The translations under genes were made by a program, and so were the position numbers. From Coralloluteibacterium thermophilum (GTDB lineage Bacteria > Pseudomonadota > Gammaproteobacteria > Xanthomonadales > Xanthomonadaceae), in the NCBI RefSeq assembly GCF_042654365.1, contig NZ_JBHSGG010000002.1:62001-126000 (forward strand): a DNA stretch of 64,000 nt, given 5' to 3'. The notes beneath the pieces were generated by a model that saw only the letters and a list, made by a program, of their open reading frames with translations, did no database searches and was not told the origin of the DNA. Shown piece after piece: positions 43,666 to 53,176 of this stretch (position 1 is its first letter; each line of letters opens with the position of its first letter).

Positions 43666-46167
43666 TCAGGTGGCCGCCGGCGGCCTCCAGTCGTCGCGCT
43701 CGCGCGGACGCAGCAGCCAGCGGCACAGCGCCGGCAGGAACACGATGGCCGCGACCATGTTGACCACGAACATGAAGGTCAGCATCAGTCCCATGTCGGC
43801 CTGGAACTTGAGGTCGGAGAAGATCCACATAGCGACGCCGACCGCGAGCGTCAGCGCGGTGTAGAAGATCGCGATGCCGGTGGTCTTGAGCGCGATGAAG
43901 TAGCTCTCCCCCACCGAGCGGCCGAGCTTCAGGTTCTCGTTCATGCGCGCGAAGATGTAGATCGCGTAGTCCACGCCGATGCCGACGCCGAGCGCGACCA
44001 CGGTGAGCGTGTTGATCTTCATGCCGATGTCCAGCGCCACCATCAGCGCGTGGCCGAGTTCGGTCACCAGCACCAGCGGCAGCACGATGCACAGCGCCGC
44101 CCGCGGGCTGCGGAAGCTGACCAGGCACATGGTGAACACGGCCGCGTAGAGCAGGTAGAGGATGCGCTTCTCCACCCGGCGGACGGTGTCGTTGATGGCC
44201 GCGGCCACGCCGATGTTGCCGGTGCCCAGGCGCAGGTTGACGCGGTCGTCGGCGAAGTCCTCGCCGCGCTCGGCGGCCGCGCGCGCGGCCTCGGCCAGCT
44301 CCTCGCGCAGGTTGGCGTCGGCGCCGGCCCAGGCGCCGTTGTCCTCGCGGAACTGCTTCACCGTGGCGACCACGCGGTCGATGGTCTCGGCGCGGTGGTC
44401 GGTGAGGAAGGCCGAGACCGGGATGGCCGAGCAGTCGGCGTTGAGCAGGCCGGAATCGGTCTCGAACTGCTGGGTCGCCACGCGCAGGCTGTCGGGATCG
44501 CGCGGCAGCACGCGCCAGCGGATCGAGCCGTCGTTCCAGCCGGCGTTCACCACCTTGGCCGCCATCGGCAGGGTGATGACCTGCTGCACGCCCTCGACGT
44601 TGGCGAGATGCCAGGCGAAGCGGTCGATGGTCTCCATCGCCGGATGGCTCAGCGTACAGGCGTCCGGCCGTGCCTCGGCGATGACGTTGAGGATGTCCAC
44701 GCCCAGCGCGAAGCGCTCGGTGATGAGCCGGGCGTCCTGGTTGTAGCGTGCCTCCGGGCGCAGCTCGGCGACGCCTTCCTGGGCGTCGCCGATCATCACC
44801 TTCTTGCCGTGCCAGAACGCCAGGCCCCAGGCGACGACGCCGACGGCGATGACCACCGCCGCCGCGCGCGGGCGCGACAGCCGCGCGAGCAGCGCCCAGA
44901 TGCGGTCGAAGCGCGTGAGCTGGCGCAGGCGGTACTCGCGCTTGCGCTCCATGTTGCGCAGCCGCGTGTAGGACAGCAGCACCGGCAGCAGCACGAGGTT
45001 GGTGAGGATGGTGAGCGCCACGCCCACCGTCGCGGTGATGGCGAGCTCGAAGATGATGCGGATGGGGATCAGCAGGATCGCACCGAAGCCGATGCAGCCG
45101 GCCAGGAGCGCCACCGCGCCGGGCACCAGCAGCATGCGGAAGGCCAGCCGCGCGGCCTCCGGCGCGGGCACGCCCTGGCGCGCGCGGAGTTCGTCCGGGC
45201 TGCCGTCCTCCAGGCCGCCGAAGAAGATCTCGCCGCGGAAGCGGTTGATCATCTGCTCCCCGTGGCTCACCGCGATAGCGAACACCAGGAACGGCGTCAG
45301 CATGTTCATCGGGTCGACGCCGAAGCCCATCAGCCGCAGCGCGCCGAGCATCCAGACCACCGCGACCAGGGCCGCCGCCACGGTCAGCGTCGCGAGCTTC
45401 ACCGAGGTCGAGTACAGGAACAGCAGCACCCAGGTGAAGGCGATGGTCAGGCCGAAGAACCAGATCACCGAGCGCGCGCCGTCGGCGATGTCGCCCACCA
45501 TCTTGGCGAAGCCGATGATGTGGACGGTGTGGCCGTCGCGCTCGTACTTCGCGCGGATCGCCTCGAACTCGGCGGCGACGGCCTGGTAGTCGAGCGGCGT
45601 GCCGGAGTCCTCGGGAATGAGATCGGCCCAGATCATCGCGCCCGACCAGTCGCGCGCCACAAGCCGGCCGAGGATGCCGGCCTTGACGATGTTGCCGCGC
45701 ACCGTCGCGAAGTCGGCCTCGTCCGCGCCCTTGGCAGAGAAGGTGTCGGGGATGACGTTGCCGCCCGCGAAGCCGTCCTCCACCACCTCGGTGAAGCGCA
45801 CGTTCGGCGTGTACAGCGAGCGCACGCGCGCGTCGTCGACCGCCTCGATGGCCATGACGTCGGCGGTCATGCCTTCCAGCGCGGCGAAGAACGCCGGCGT
45901 GAACATGTCGCCGTCCTCCGCGACCACCGCCACCAGCACGCGGTTGGCGCCGCCGAACTCCGCCTCGTAGTCGAGGAAGGTGCGCATGTACTCGTGGCCG
46001 AGCGGGATCTGCTTCTTGAAGCCCGCGTCGACGCGCAGCTGCGCGGCCATCGCGAGCATCAGCACGGTCACCGCGGCGAACAGGACGAGGATCAGCGGCC
46101 GGTTGCCGAAGACGATGCGCTCGGCGATGCGGTGGAAGGCGCCGGGCCGGACCGGGGTGGAATGCAT
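43666..46167 (-). CDS. RND-superfamily (MMPL) transporter
   Basis: 833-residue inner-membrane transporter with the duplicated RND layout: one span, a large periplasmic loop, then five spans, twice. Features: LILVLFAAVTVLMLAMAAQL at the start, KLATLTVAAALVAVVWMLGALRLMG with DPMNMLTPFLVFAIAVSHGEQM (first half), and MKINTLTVVALGVGIGVDYAIYIFARMNE (second half), which carries the Asp/Tyr of the proton relay. It lacks a membrane-fusion partner. It is the last gene of the lipase-DUF1302-DUF1329-YCF48 group. By analogy with lipid-moving MmpL proteins it may transport a hydrophobic molecule. Confidence 0.9.
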   Translation of the reverse strand: MHSTPVRPGAFHRIAERIVFGNRPLILVLFAAVTVLMLAMAAQLRVDAGFKKQIPLGHEYMRTFLDYEAEFGGANRVLVAVVAEDGDMFTPAFFAALEGMTADVMAIEAVDDARVRSLYTPNVRFTEVVEDGFAGGNVIPDTFSAKGADEADFATVRGNIVKAGILGRLVARDWSGAMIWADLIPEDSGTPLDYQAVAAEFEAIRAKYERDGHTVHIIGFAKMVGDIADGARSVIWFFGLTIAFTWVLLFLYSTSVKLATLTVAAALVAVVWMLGALRLMGFGVDPMNMLTPFLVFAIAVSHGEQMINRFRGEIFFGGLEDGSPDELRARQGVPAPEAARLAFRMLLVPGAVALLAGCIGFGAILLIPIRIIFELAITATVGVALTILTNLVLLPVLLSYTRLRNMERKREYRLRQLTRFDRIWALLARLSRPRAAAVVIAVGVVAWGLAFWHGKKVMIGDAQEGVAELRPEARYNQDARLITERFALGVDILNVIAEARPDACTLSHPAMETIDRFAWHLANVEGVQQVITLPMAAKVVNAGWNDGSIRWRVLPRDPDSLRVATQQFETDSGLLNADCSAIPVSAFLTDHRAETIDRVVATVKQFREDNGAWAGADANLREELAEAARAAAERGEDFADDRVNLRLGTGNIGVAAAINDTVRRVEKRILYLLYAAVFTMCLVSFRSPRAALCIVLPLVLVTELGHALMVALDIGMKINTLTVVALGVGIGVDYAIYIFARMNENLKLGRSVGESYFIALKTTGIAIFYTALTLAVGVAMWIFSDLKFQADMGLMLTFMFVVNMVAAIVFLPALCRWLLRPRERDDWRPPAAT

Positions 46168-46185
46168 GGGCGGGCGACTCCTGGA

Positions 46186-47337
46186 TCAGCGCGCGGCGGC
46201 GGGGACGAAGGCGGCGGCGCCGTGCTCGCCGAACAGCAGCAGTGCGCCCTCCGCGGCCGGCAGCACCGCCGCCAGCGTCGGCGTCTCGCCCGCGTCGGTC
46301 ACGAAGGTGTGGACGCGGAACGGCGCGTCGGCGGCCGCGCGGACGGCGACCGTGCCCTGGGCGCCGACCAGCACCGCGCCGCCGCCGGGCAGGGCGGCGC
46401 CGCCCATGAGGCTGGCGCCGGCGCCGGTGGCGACCTCGCGCCAGGTGTCGCCCAGGTCGTGCGATTCGAACGCGCGCCCGCGCATGCCGAAGGCGAGGAT
46501 GTGGTCGCCCTCCCAGGCCAGCACGCCGAACATGGAGCCGCCGTAGGGCAGCGCGAGCCGCTCCCAGCTCGCGCCGTCGTCGCGCGAGCGGAGCACGCTG
46601 CCGCGCTCGCCGACCATCACCAGCGCGCCGTCGCCGGTGCGCACGACGGCGTTGAGATGGGGATCGGCATCGTCCTCGAGCAGCAGGTCGTCGCCGTCGA
46701 GCAGCCAGCTGTCGTCCACGCCGTCCGCGTCCACGACCGGATCCGCCGCCGGATCCGCGGCGACCGGCGGCGCGATGTCCTCGCGGATCGCGGCGGGCGC
46801 CTCGATCCAGGTGGCGCCGCCGTCCCCGGTGACCAGACGCAGCGAGTACGCGCCGACCGCCACGCCGCGCTGCGCGTCGTCGAAGTGCAGGTCGAGCAGG
46901 GGAATGCCCTCCGCCGGGTCGGCCTGGTCCGGCGACCACGGCGCGACGCGCTGCGCAGTCCAGGTCCGGCCGCCGTCGGCGGAATGCAGGATCACGCCGT
47001 CGTGGCCCGCCGCCCACCACTGCCCGCCTGCCGCGGTCACGCTGGTGAGGGTGCTGCGCGTGGGCACGCGCTCGGCCTGGGTCCAGGTGGTGCCGTCGGT
47101 GGAGCGCAGCACGTGGCCGCGCTCGCCGACGGCGACGACCACGCCCTCGGCGCCATGGGCGTCGAGCAGCAGGCTGCGTCCGACGCGCGGCATGCGTTCG
47201 GCATCGAGGTACGCCGGATCCTGCACCGGGGCCGGCGCGGCCTCCTGGGCGGTGGCGGGAAGCGTCGCCAGCAGGGCCGCGGCCAGGGCCGCGCGCCTGC
47301 GGCGGGCAGGCGGAGTCGTCGGGCGTATGCGCGCCAT
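46186..47337 (-). CDS. YCF48/BNR-repeat beta-propeller protein, exported
   Basis: 383 residues with signal peptide (AALAAALLATLPATAQ). Sialidase-type Asp-box-like blades recur: LRSTDGTTWTQ, LHSADGGRTWTA, VTGDGGATWIEA, LRSRDDGASWER and ESHDLGDTWREV. This gives a six- or seven-bladed propeller, with an acidic insertion (DDSWLLDGDDLLLEDDADP). Related proteins are found beside RND/DUF1329 genes in other proteobacteria; role unknown, possibly a periplasmic scaffold. Ends 18 bases before the transporter start. Confidence 0.85.
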   Translation of the reverse strand: MARIRPTTPPARRRRAALAAALLATLPATAQEAAPAPVQDPAYLDAERMPRVGRSLLLDAHGAEGVVVAVGERGHVLRSTDGTTWTQAERVPTRSTLTSVTAAGGQWWAAGHDGVILHSADGGRTWTAQRVAPWSPDQADPAEGIPLLDLHFDDAQRGVAVGAYSLRLVTGDGGATWIEAPAAIREDIAPPVAADPAADPVVDADGVDDSWLLDGDDLLLEDDADPHLNAVVRTGDGALVMVGERGSVLRSRDDGASWERLALPYGGSMFGVLAWEGDHILAFGMRGRAFESHDLGDTWREVATGAGASLMGGAALPGGGAVLVGAQGTVAVRAAADAPFRVHTFVTDAGETPTLAAVLPAAEGALLLFGEHGAAAFVPAAAR

Positions 47338-47419
47338 CGGCAGGTCGTTCCGGGTTGGGACGGGGCGGACGCGGGCGGTGCGGAGCGTCGCCCCGCGCCG
47401 CCCGCTCACCGCCCCCCGT

Positions 47420-48790
47420 TCATCGCACGCCGGCGGAACGCAGGTTCTGCGGCGAGTAGTTGGCCGGCGTCGACTGGTACCTGAAGTCGCGCGGCTTGTC
47501 GTCGTTGTCGAGCAGGATGCTGATGTAGCGGCCCGACTTGAGGTCGTGGTGCGTCTCCAGCGCGGTCCAGAACAGCGGGACCTCGTAGTAGTTGATCGGC
47601 GCCGCCTCGGAGTAGCGCCACAGCCCGCCCTGGCCGTCGTAGTGGTCGATCATCACGATCTGCCAGCTGTCCTCGTCCAGGTAGAACGTGCGGCGGCTGT
47701 TGATGTGGCGGGCGCCGGGCTTGAGCCGGGCCTCGACCACCCACACGCGATGCAGCTCGTAGCGGAGGCGTTCCGGGTTGAGGTGCCCCGGCCGGATCAG
47801 GTCGGACACGCTGGTGCCGTCGGACTTGGTCCGGTACGAGTTGTACGGGATGTACATCTCGCGCTTGCCCACCAGCTCCCAGTCGAACCGGTCCATGGCG
47901 CCGTTGAACATGTCGGTCATGTCCGTGGTGCGCAGGTTGTCGGCGGCGGTGCCGGGGTTGTCGTAGGCGATGTTGGGCGCGCGCCGCACGCGGCGCTGCC
48001 CGGGGTTGTAGACCCACGCCTGGCGCGGCGCGGCGGCGGCGTCCAGGGTCTCGTGCACCAGCAGCACCTGGCCGGCGAGGCGCGCCGGGGACAGGACCTC
48101 CTGCTTGAAGTACAGCAGCGAGTTGTTGATGGTCTCGCTGGTGTTGCCCTCGCGGTAGTACAGGCCGAGCACCTCCTCGCGCAGGCGCACCAGGTTGTAG
48201 GCGCCGCCGGCGGTGACCGGCGCCTGGTTCGAGTAGCTCAGCACCGAGGGGCTCTTGTACTTGAGCTTGTGGTTCCAGATCACCTCGTAGGCGTCGTTGG
48301 GGATCGGGAACGGGATGCCCTCGGCGCAGTTCTCCACACCCTCGCCGTCGGCGACCAGCCGGCACTCGGTGGCGTTGCGGCGGGTGTACTCGTAGATGCG
48401 CTCGGGGAAGGAGGCGCTGCGCCGGGTCGGGTAGATGTCCATGAAGAACGTGTCGTACTTCTCGAACATCGCCTGCTGCCCGGCCGACAGCCTGTCCGCG
48501 TGCTCGCGGTAGTTCGAGCGGTCGATGCGCAGGCGCGGCGTGTCGGACGCGAACGGATCGACGTGGAACTGGCCTTCCACGTAGCCGGCCGGCGGACGGG
48601 TGATGCCGCCCTCCCAGGCGGGAATGGTGCCGTCGGCGTTGCCGGCCATCTCGGCGCCCAGCGGCGTCAGGCTGCGGCCGAGTTCGGCCGCCTTCTCCGG
48701 GGTGGTCGCGGCGAAGCCGGGCGTCGCGACGGCCGCGGCCAGGATGCAGGCGCCGAGGAGGCGACGCGGTGCGGTGAGGGGGTTGGTCAT
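47420..48790 (-). CDS. DUF1329 (LolA-like) periplasmic protein
   Basis: 456 residues with signal peptide (LLGACILAAAVATPGFA). DUF1329 features: LGRSLTPLGAEMAGNADGTIPAWEGGI (cited in parts: LTPLGAEMAGNADG, IPAWEGGITRPP), IWNHKLKYKSPS, QAWVYNPGQRRVRRAPNIAYDN and RRTFYLDEDSWQIVMIDHYD. The fold is related to LolA/LolB lipoprotein carriers, suggesting a hydrophobic cavity for lipid shuttling. It sits directly between DUF1302 and YCF48 genes, a pairing conserved in many proteobacteria. Confidence 0.9.
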   Translation of the reverse strand: MTNPLTAPRRLLGACILAAAVATPGFAATTPEKAAELGRSLTPLGAEMAGNADGTIPAWEGGITRPPAGYVEGQFHVDPFASDTPRLRIDRSNYREHADRLSAGQQAMFEKYDTFFMDIYPTRRSASFPERIYEYTRRNATECRLVADGEGVENCAEGIPFPIPNDAYEVIWNHKLKYKSPSVLSYSNQAPVTAGGAYNLVRLREEVLGLYYREGNTSETINNSLLYFKQEVLSPARLAGQVLLVHETLDAAAAPRQAWVYNPGQRRVRRAPNIAYDNPGTAADNLRTTDMTDMFNGAMDRFDWELVGKREMYIPYNSYRTKSDGTSVSDLIRPGHLNPERLRYELHRVWVVEARLKPGARHINSRRTFYLDEDSWQIVMIDHYDGQGGLWRYSEAAPINYYEVPLFWTALETHHDLKSGRYISILLDNDDKPRDFRYQSTPANYSPQNLRSAGVR

Positions 48791-48821
48791 GGTCCCTGAT
48801 CCCTTGGACGTTGGTGTGCGG

Positions 48822-50777
48822 CTAGAACGAGTAGCGGACGCTCGCCGAGGCGAAGTCGCGATCGTGGATCTGGTTGTAGGGCTTGCCGCCGCTGAAGCCG
48901 GTGTAGCTCAGGTCGAAGGCCCAGCGGTTGAGGTAGGTCGCCTCCACGCCCAGCGTGTAGGACTTGCGGCCCTCGAGGAAATTGCCGCCCGGCCCCGGCG
49001 TGGTGCCGTTGACGTCGTGGTTGAAGGCGATGCGCGGCGCGACGTTGAGGGCGGTGCCGAGGAAGGCGTTGTAGTCGAAGCGCGCGGCGAGCCGGTAGCC
49101 CCACGAGAACGCGGTGGGGAACCCGCCCGCGGTGCGCACCGGGTTGCGCCAGCAGCCGTCGTAGGTGTCGCAGCCGCCGCCGGTGTCGGTGCCCTCGCCC
49201 TCGTAGCGCAGCACGCTGGGGTCGGGCAGGTTCCACACCTTGGTGGCGCCCAGTTCCGCGACCAGCGCGATCTGGTCCGCGCCGAAGGCCTGCCCGACCA
49301 CTTTGGTGAAGGTGGACTGCAGCTGCGAGACCCTGTTGCGCGTGTAGCCGCGGATGTACTCGCCCGGGCCGTACTCGCCGAGCTGGCTGTGGAAGCGCAG
49401 CTGCGGCACCGGCAGCAGGGGGTTGAGCGGGGTCAGGCCGGCGAACAGCAGCTCGACGTCGTCCACCTGCAGCGGCATGTTGGGCCGATAGCTCAGCTCG
49501 CCCTGCCAGGCCACGCCGCCGGGCAGCGTGCTGTTCCAGCTCGCGCCGAACAGGTCGATGTTCTCCGGGTACTCCAGGAAGTAGCTGCCGCCCGGCACGG
49601 GCATGCCGCCGCCCGGGGCGCCGGTCACCGAGATGCCCGAGATCACCGGCATGCGGCTGTGGTAGCTCAGGTAGTAGAAGCCGAACTCGGTGTCGCGCAG
49701 CCCCGGCGCGAACCAGCGCAGCGCGGCGCCGTACTGGCCGTTGTCGCGCGCGTTGTTGTTGGGGCTGCGCTGGAAGGACGCCGAGCAGCCGGCGCCGATC
49801 AGCGCCGCGGCGGTGGCCGCGCCGTAGGTGGCGGCGAGGCCGTCGAACAGGTCGCTGGAGGCATAGCCGGCAGGCCCGCGGGTACAGGCGTCGTAGTACA
49901 GGTCCGGGTTCGACACCGGCTGCAGCACGGTGCCGAAGTTCAGCATCACGTAGCGGCCGCCGGGCGCGGCGAAGTCGTTGGCGCTGAAGTAGGTGCCCGC
50001 CGCGTCGATCTCGATCTCCTCGAACTCGAACAGGTACAGGGCCTCCAGCGCGACGTTGTCGCTGAGCTGGAAGCTCGTCCACAGCGCATCGACCGGGAGG
50101 AAGGCCTCGCGCAGCTCGGCACCGGCCACCCGCAGCGCCGAGAGGTCCACCGGGTTGATCGCGTTGATGCCGTTCTGGATGAAGGTGCTCTCGCCCCAGC
50201 TGATGACCTGGCGGCCCAGGCGCACCGAGGCGGTGCGGTCGCCGTCGGCACCGAGCGCGAAGTCGCGGTAGACGAAGGCGTCGAGCAGGCGGAAGCGTTC
50301 GCCGATGAGGTTGCGCGCGTCGCGCGACAGGTCGTCGCGGTCGGCGTTCTCGAAGTCGTAGAAGTAGGTCGCGCGGGTGAAGGCGCCCCAGTCGCGCCAG
50401 TTCAGCGCCAGCTCGCTGGTGATCTTGACCGCGTTCGAGATCAGGTCGTGCTTGTCGTACTTGAGGTTGCCGTCGTCGCGGTTGCCGGAGAAGCGGCCGC
50501 GCGCGGCCGCCTGCAGGTTGGCGGCGTCGATGTAGCGGCCCTGCGCCTGCAGCGCGCTGATCTGCGCGGACAGCGTCGGGTCGAACTGCGCCTTCGAGAT
50601 GAGGTCGTCGGCGCGCTCCTGCATGCGCCACGAGGCGCCGTAGGAGATGGTCGTGTCGAAGCTGCCGGTGAGTTCGCCGCGGCTGAAGTCGATGGCCTGC
50701 GCCGTCGGTGCGGCGAGCAGGGCCGCCGCGACCGCGAGGGTGAGCGGCGCGCGTGCGCCGCGGTGATGCCTTTTCAT
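48822..50777 (-). CDS. DUF1302 outer-membrane protein
   Basis: 651 residues with signal peptide (LTLAVAAALLAAPTAQA). The mature start IDFSRGELTGSFDTTISYGA, many alternating strands, INPVDLSALRVAGAELREAF and the C-terminal DRDFASASVRYSF ending in Phe indicate an outer-membrane beta-barrel of the DUF1302 family. Two Cys pairs occur in extracellular-type loops (CDTYDGC; CTRGPAG with GAGCSA). DUF1302 always accompanies DUF1329 in the cases I recall. Likely a channel or docking barrel for hydrophobic compounds. Confidence 0.88.
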   Translation of the reverse strand: MKRHHRGARAPLTLAVAAALLAAPTAQAIDFSRGELTGSFDTTISYGASWRMQERADDLISKAQFDPTLSAQISALQAQGRYIDAANLQAAARGRFSGNRDDGNLKYDKHDLISNAVKITSELALNWRDWGAFTRATYFYDFENADRDDLSRDARNLIGERFRLLDAFVYRDFALGADGDRTASVRLGRQVISWGESTFIQNGINAINPVDLSALRVAGAELREAFLPVDALWTSFQLSDNVALEALYLFEFEEIEIDAAGTYFSANDFAAPGGRYVMLNFGTVLQPVSNPDLYYDACTRGPAGYASSDLFDGLAATYGAATAAALIGAGCSASFQRSPNNNARDNGQYGAALRWFAPGLRDTEFGFYYLSYHSRMPVISGISVTGAPGGGMPVPGGSYFLEYPENIDLFGASWNSTLPGGVAWQGELSYRPNMPLQVDDVELLFAGLTPLNPLLPVPQLRFHSQLGEYGPGEYIRGYTRNRVSQLQSTFTKVVGQAFGADQIALVAELGATKVWNLPDPSVLRYEGEGTDTGGGCDTYDGCWRNPVRTAGGFPTAFSWGYRLAARFDYNAFLGTALNVAPRIAFNHDVNGTTPGPGGNFLEGRKSYTLGVEATYLNRWAFDLSYTGFSGGKPYNQIHDRDFASASVRYSF

Positions 50778-50802
50778 GTGGAGCGCTCCCCTGTTCGCTG
50801 CG

Positions 50803-53031
50803 TCAGTTGCCGCGGACGACCGCGTTGTTCTGGACCCGCACCGTGGTGCCGCCGGTCCCCACGAACGTGGCCGCCTGCTGCTGCATCTCGGTCATCACGT
50901 CGAGGTAGGTCTGGTCGGCGCCGGCCACCCGCGAGCTGTCCGGGCTCAGCAGCGAGCCGTGCTCGCCGCGCACGAAGCGGACCACGCCGCGCACGCCCTC
51001 GGGGCGCTGGGTCGTGGCGGTGATGGACGCCAGGCCGAGCGCGCGGACCAGCGGCTCGGTGCCCGAGAGCGGCGCGCCGGCGACGCTGTTCGGGATCACC
51101 TGGTCCGGCAGCTCGCCGGCGCCGTCGCCCACGACCTCGTGCAGGAGGATGGCGTTCTGCGCGGCGAGCGCGGCCGGGACGTTGATCGGGTCGGCCGCGT
51201 CCAGCACGGTCTGCGCCGCGCCGAGGAAGGAGGCGAGGATGCCCGGGAAGGCGGGCGAGGTCTCGCTCACGCCCGCCGCCGCCGCGACGCCGGCGCGGAT
51301 GCGCGGGCCGAAGGTCTCCGACCCGTTGAGCATCTGCGCCACCCCGCCGCCGGGCGCGGACAGCACGGCGCGGACGACGTCGGGCTCGTAGGCCACGAAG
51401 CCGGTGCCGACGATGCCGCCGAGGGACTGGCCGACGAAGCTCACGCGGCTGTCGTCGAAGGCCGGCGTGGCGCCGCCGTCGAGGCTCATGTTGGGCACCG
51501 AGGCGCGCAGCACGAACAGGTCGGCGATCGACTGCCGGAGGTTGTCGCGCGAGGTGAGCAGCGATCCGAGGTTGATGAAGTGCGCGCCGGAGCTGTCGAC
51601 CACGCCGTCCGGGCCCGCCGCGCCGGTCGCGTTGTCGACGTAGTCCACGTCGAAGGTGCGCTCGCGCACGCCCGCCGCATGGAGCGCGGCCGTCAGCGGG
51701 TTGGTCGCGCTCACCCGGAAGGGCGCCAGCGACGCGTCCGCCGGGGTGATGCCGTGCAGCGGCTGGTCGATGGCGATCACCGCGTGCCCGGCCGCAGCCA
51801 TGCTGGCCGACAGCGCGATGGCGTCGGTGCGGTTGCGGGTGATGCCGTGGGCGAAGATCGCCAGCGGCCAGCCCGCGGCGGGGCGCGTCTGCCCCGAGGC
51901 GGCGTTGGGAACCGTCACGATGACCGGCACCCGCACCGTGCCGTTCTGCACGGGGCGCGGGTTGAAGACGGTGAGGTGGGTGGACGGATTGGTCGGTCCG
52001 AAGCGCGAGGCGCAGGTGGCGACGGTCCCGCAGGGCGGCGCGCGCCAGAACCCGGAGAGCGGGCCGGTCGGGGTGGTGTTCTCCGCGCCCGGCGTGCCGG
52101 TCGGGGCGACCAGGTAGTAGGGCAGCTCGATGAAGCCGGCATGGATGTCGGCGATCGGCGGCAGGCCGACCGCGCCGCTGTTCTGCCCGGTGGGCGCCAG
52201 CACCACCGGCGCCGGTGCCACGTTGGCGCGCACCGTCTGCATGACCGGCGCGGTGCTCTGGGTGGTGACCGTCCACGACAGCACGATGCCGTCGCGGGCC
52301 ACGCCCGCGCTGGCGGCGGCGGCTTCCTGTGCGTTCACCAGCTGGCGCAGGAGCTCGATCGTCGGGCAGTTCGAGGCCGGCACCAGCGGGTCGAGGCTGG
52401 TCGACCCGCTGCAGATCGGACTGGTGCGCTTGGCCAGGAAGTAGCTCTGGGCCGGGCTGGCCGCGTTGCCCTCACGGTCGCGCAGGCCGTCGGTCAGCAC
52501 GTACAGGTAGGTGGTGGACGGCTTCAGCGGCTGCGTCGGCACCAGTGCCGCGGTGACGTAGCCCGCACCCGCGATGCCCTGCCCGACCGCCATCTCCTGC
52601 GCCGTCAGCTCGCGCACCACGCGCGTCACCGCGCGGTTGGCGGCGGGATTGGTCTCCACCTCGAACACGCGCACGCTGGACCCCAGCGCCACCGAGGAGA
52701 AGTCCGCGCTGGCCTGCAGCGCGAACGTGACCGGCGTGACGGTGCCGAACCCGTCGAGGGTGCCGACGGCCGCCGCCGGGTCGGCGAAGTTGTTCGGATC
52801 GGCGACCGGCGGGTTCAGGGTCCCGTCGGTGCTGCCCAGGAAGGCGAGGTCGGTCGCCGACGGGCCGGGCAGCGCACCGGCCTGCACGTCGCTCACCGAG
52901 AAGCTCGTGGTCGCCGGCGGCGGCGGCGGAGCGGTCCCGACGCCCCCGCCGCCTCCCCCGCCTCCGCAGGCCGACAGCGACAGTGCGAGCGTGCAGCCGA
53001 CGGCCCAGGCCAGGCCAGTGCGCGTGATCAT
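50803..53031 (-). CDS. Lipase-like surface lipoprotein (VolA/Pla-1/cef-type)
   Basis: 742 residues with a lipoprotein signal (GCTLALSLSAC, Cys22) followed by a Gly-rich tether. The N-terminal half is Ig/Big-like (FSVSDVQAGALPGPSATDLA; PSTTYLYVLTDGLRD). The alpha/beta-hydrolase domain has oxyanion AIFAHGITRNR, the nucleophile Ser536 in SFVGQSLGGIVG, and a late His in FVRGEHGSLLSP. The layout resembles VolA and Pla-1/cef extracellular lipoprotein lipases. In Vibrio, VolA releases fatty acids from lysophosphatidylcholine for uptake. First gene of the five-gene cluster; substrate not known. Confidence 0.85.
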   Translation of the reverse strand: MITRTGLAWAVGCTLALSLSACGGGGGGGGVGTAPPPPPATTSFSVSDVQAGALPGPSATDLAFLGSTDGTLNPPVADPNNFADPAAAVGTLDGFGTVTPVTFALQASADFSSVALGSSVRVFEVETNPAANRAVTRVVRELTAQEMAVGQGIAGAGYVTAALVPTQPLKPSTTYLYVLTDGLRDREGNAASPAQSYFLAKRTSPICSGSTSLDPLVPASNCPTIELLRQLVNAQEAAAASAGVARDGIVLSWTVTTQSTAPVMQTVRANVAPAPVVLAPTGQNSGAVGLPPIADIHAGFIELPYYLVAPTGTPGAENTTPTGPLSGFWRAPPCGTVATCASRFGPTNPSTHLTVFNPRPVQNGTVRVPVIVTVPNAASGQTRPAAGWPLAIFAHGITRNRTDAIALSASMAAAGHAVIAIDQPLHGITPADASLAPFRVSATNPLTAALHAAGVRERTFDVDYVDNATGAAGPDGVVDSSGAHFINLGSLLTSRDNLRQSIADLFVLRASVPNMSLDGGATPAFDDSRVSFVGQSLGGIVGTGFVAYEPDVVRAVLSAPGGGVAQMLNGSETFGPRIRAGVAAAAGVSETSPAFPGILASFLGAAQTVLDAADPINVPAALAAQNAILLHEVVGDGAGELPDQVIPNSVAGAPLSGTEPLVRALGLASITATTQRPEGVRGVVRFVRGEHGSLLSPDSSRVAGADQTYLDVMTEMQQQAATFVGTGGTTVRVQNNAVVRGN

Positions 53032-53072
53032 CGAGCCCCTCCCCAACGGGTGTTTGTCTTGTTGTGGCCGGG

Positions 53073-53102
53073 ATCTTAATGACGGCTAAATCGGCGAAGC
53101 AA
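53073..53102 (-). promoter_or_regulatory. Promoter candidate of the lipase-RND cluster
   Basis: On the minus strand TTGCTT (53102-53097) and TAAGAT (53078-53073) are 18 bases apart, 42 bases upstream of the lipase ATG. The surrounding gap (53032-53133) is unusually AT-rich for this window. Confidence 0.4.
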
Positions 53103-53133
53103 TGCTGCGCCGCAGCGCTTGACATCAGCGCCG

Positions 53134-53150
53134 CTGCTGCTTTGCAGCAG
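53134..53150 (-). terminator. Hairpin downstream of the NAD-binding protein gene
   Basis: CTGCTGC-TTT-GCAGCAG, 7-bp perfect stem, 26 bases past the stop of the gene at 53177. No T run; could instead be an operator for the lipase promoter close by. Confidence 0.3.
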
Positions 53151-53176
53151 TTCCCGGAGGGAGGAGGACGCCGGCG

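Noticed and set aside
42668..47484. Very long open frames on both strands across the RND/YCF48 region (over 1400 codons)
   Set aside because: Compositional shadows; Arg/Gly/Ala or Val/His/Glu-rich with no recognisable motif, and they cover several genuine genes in other frames.
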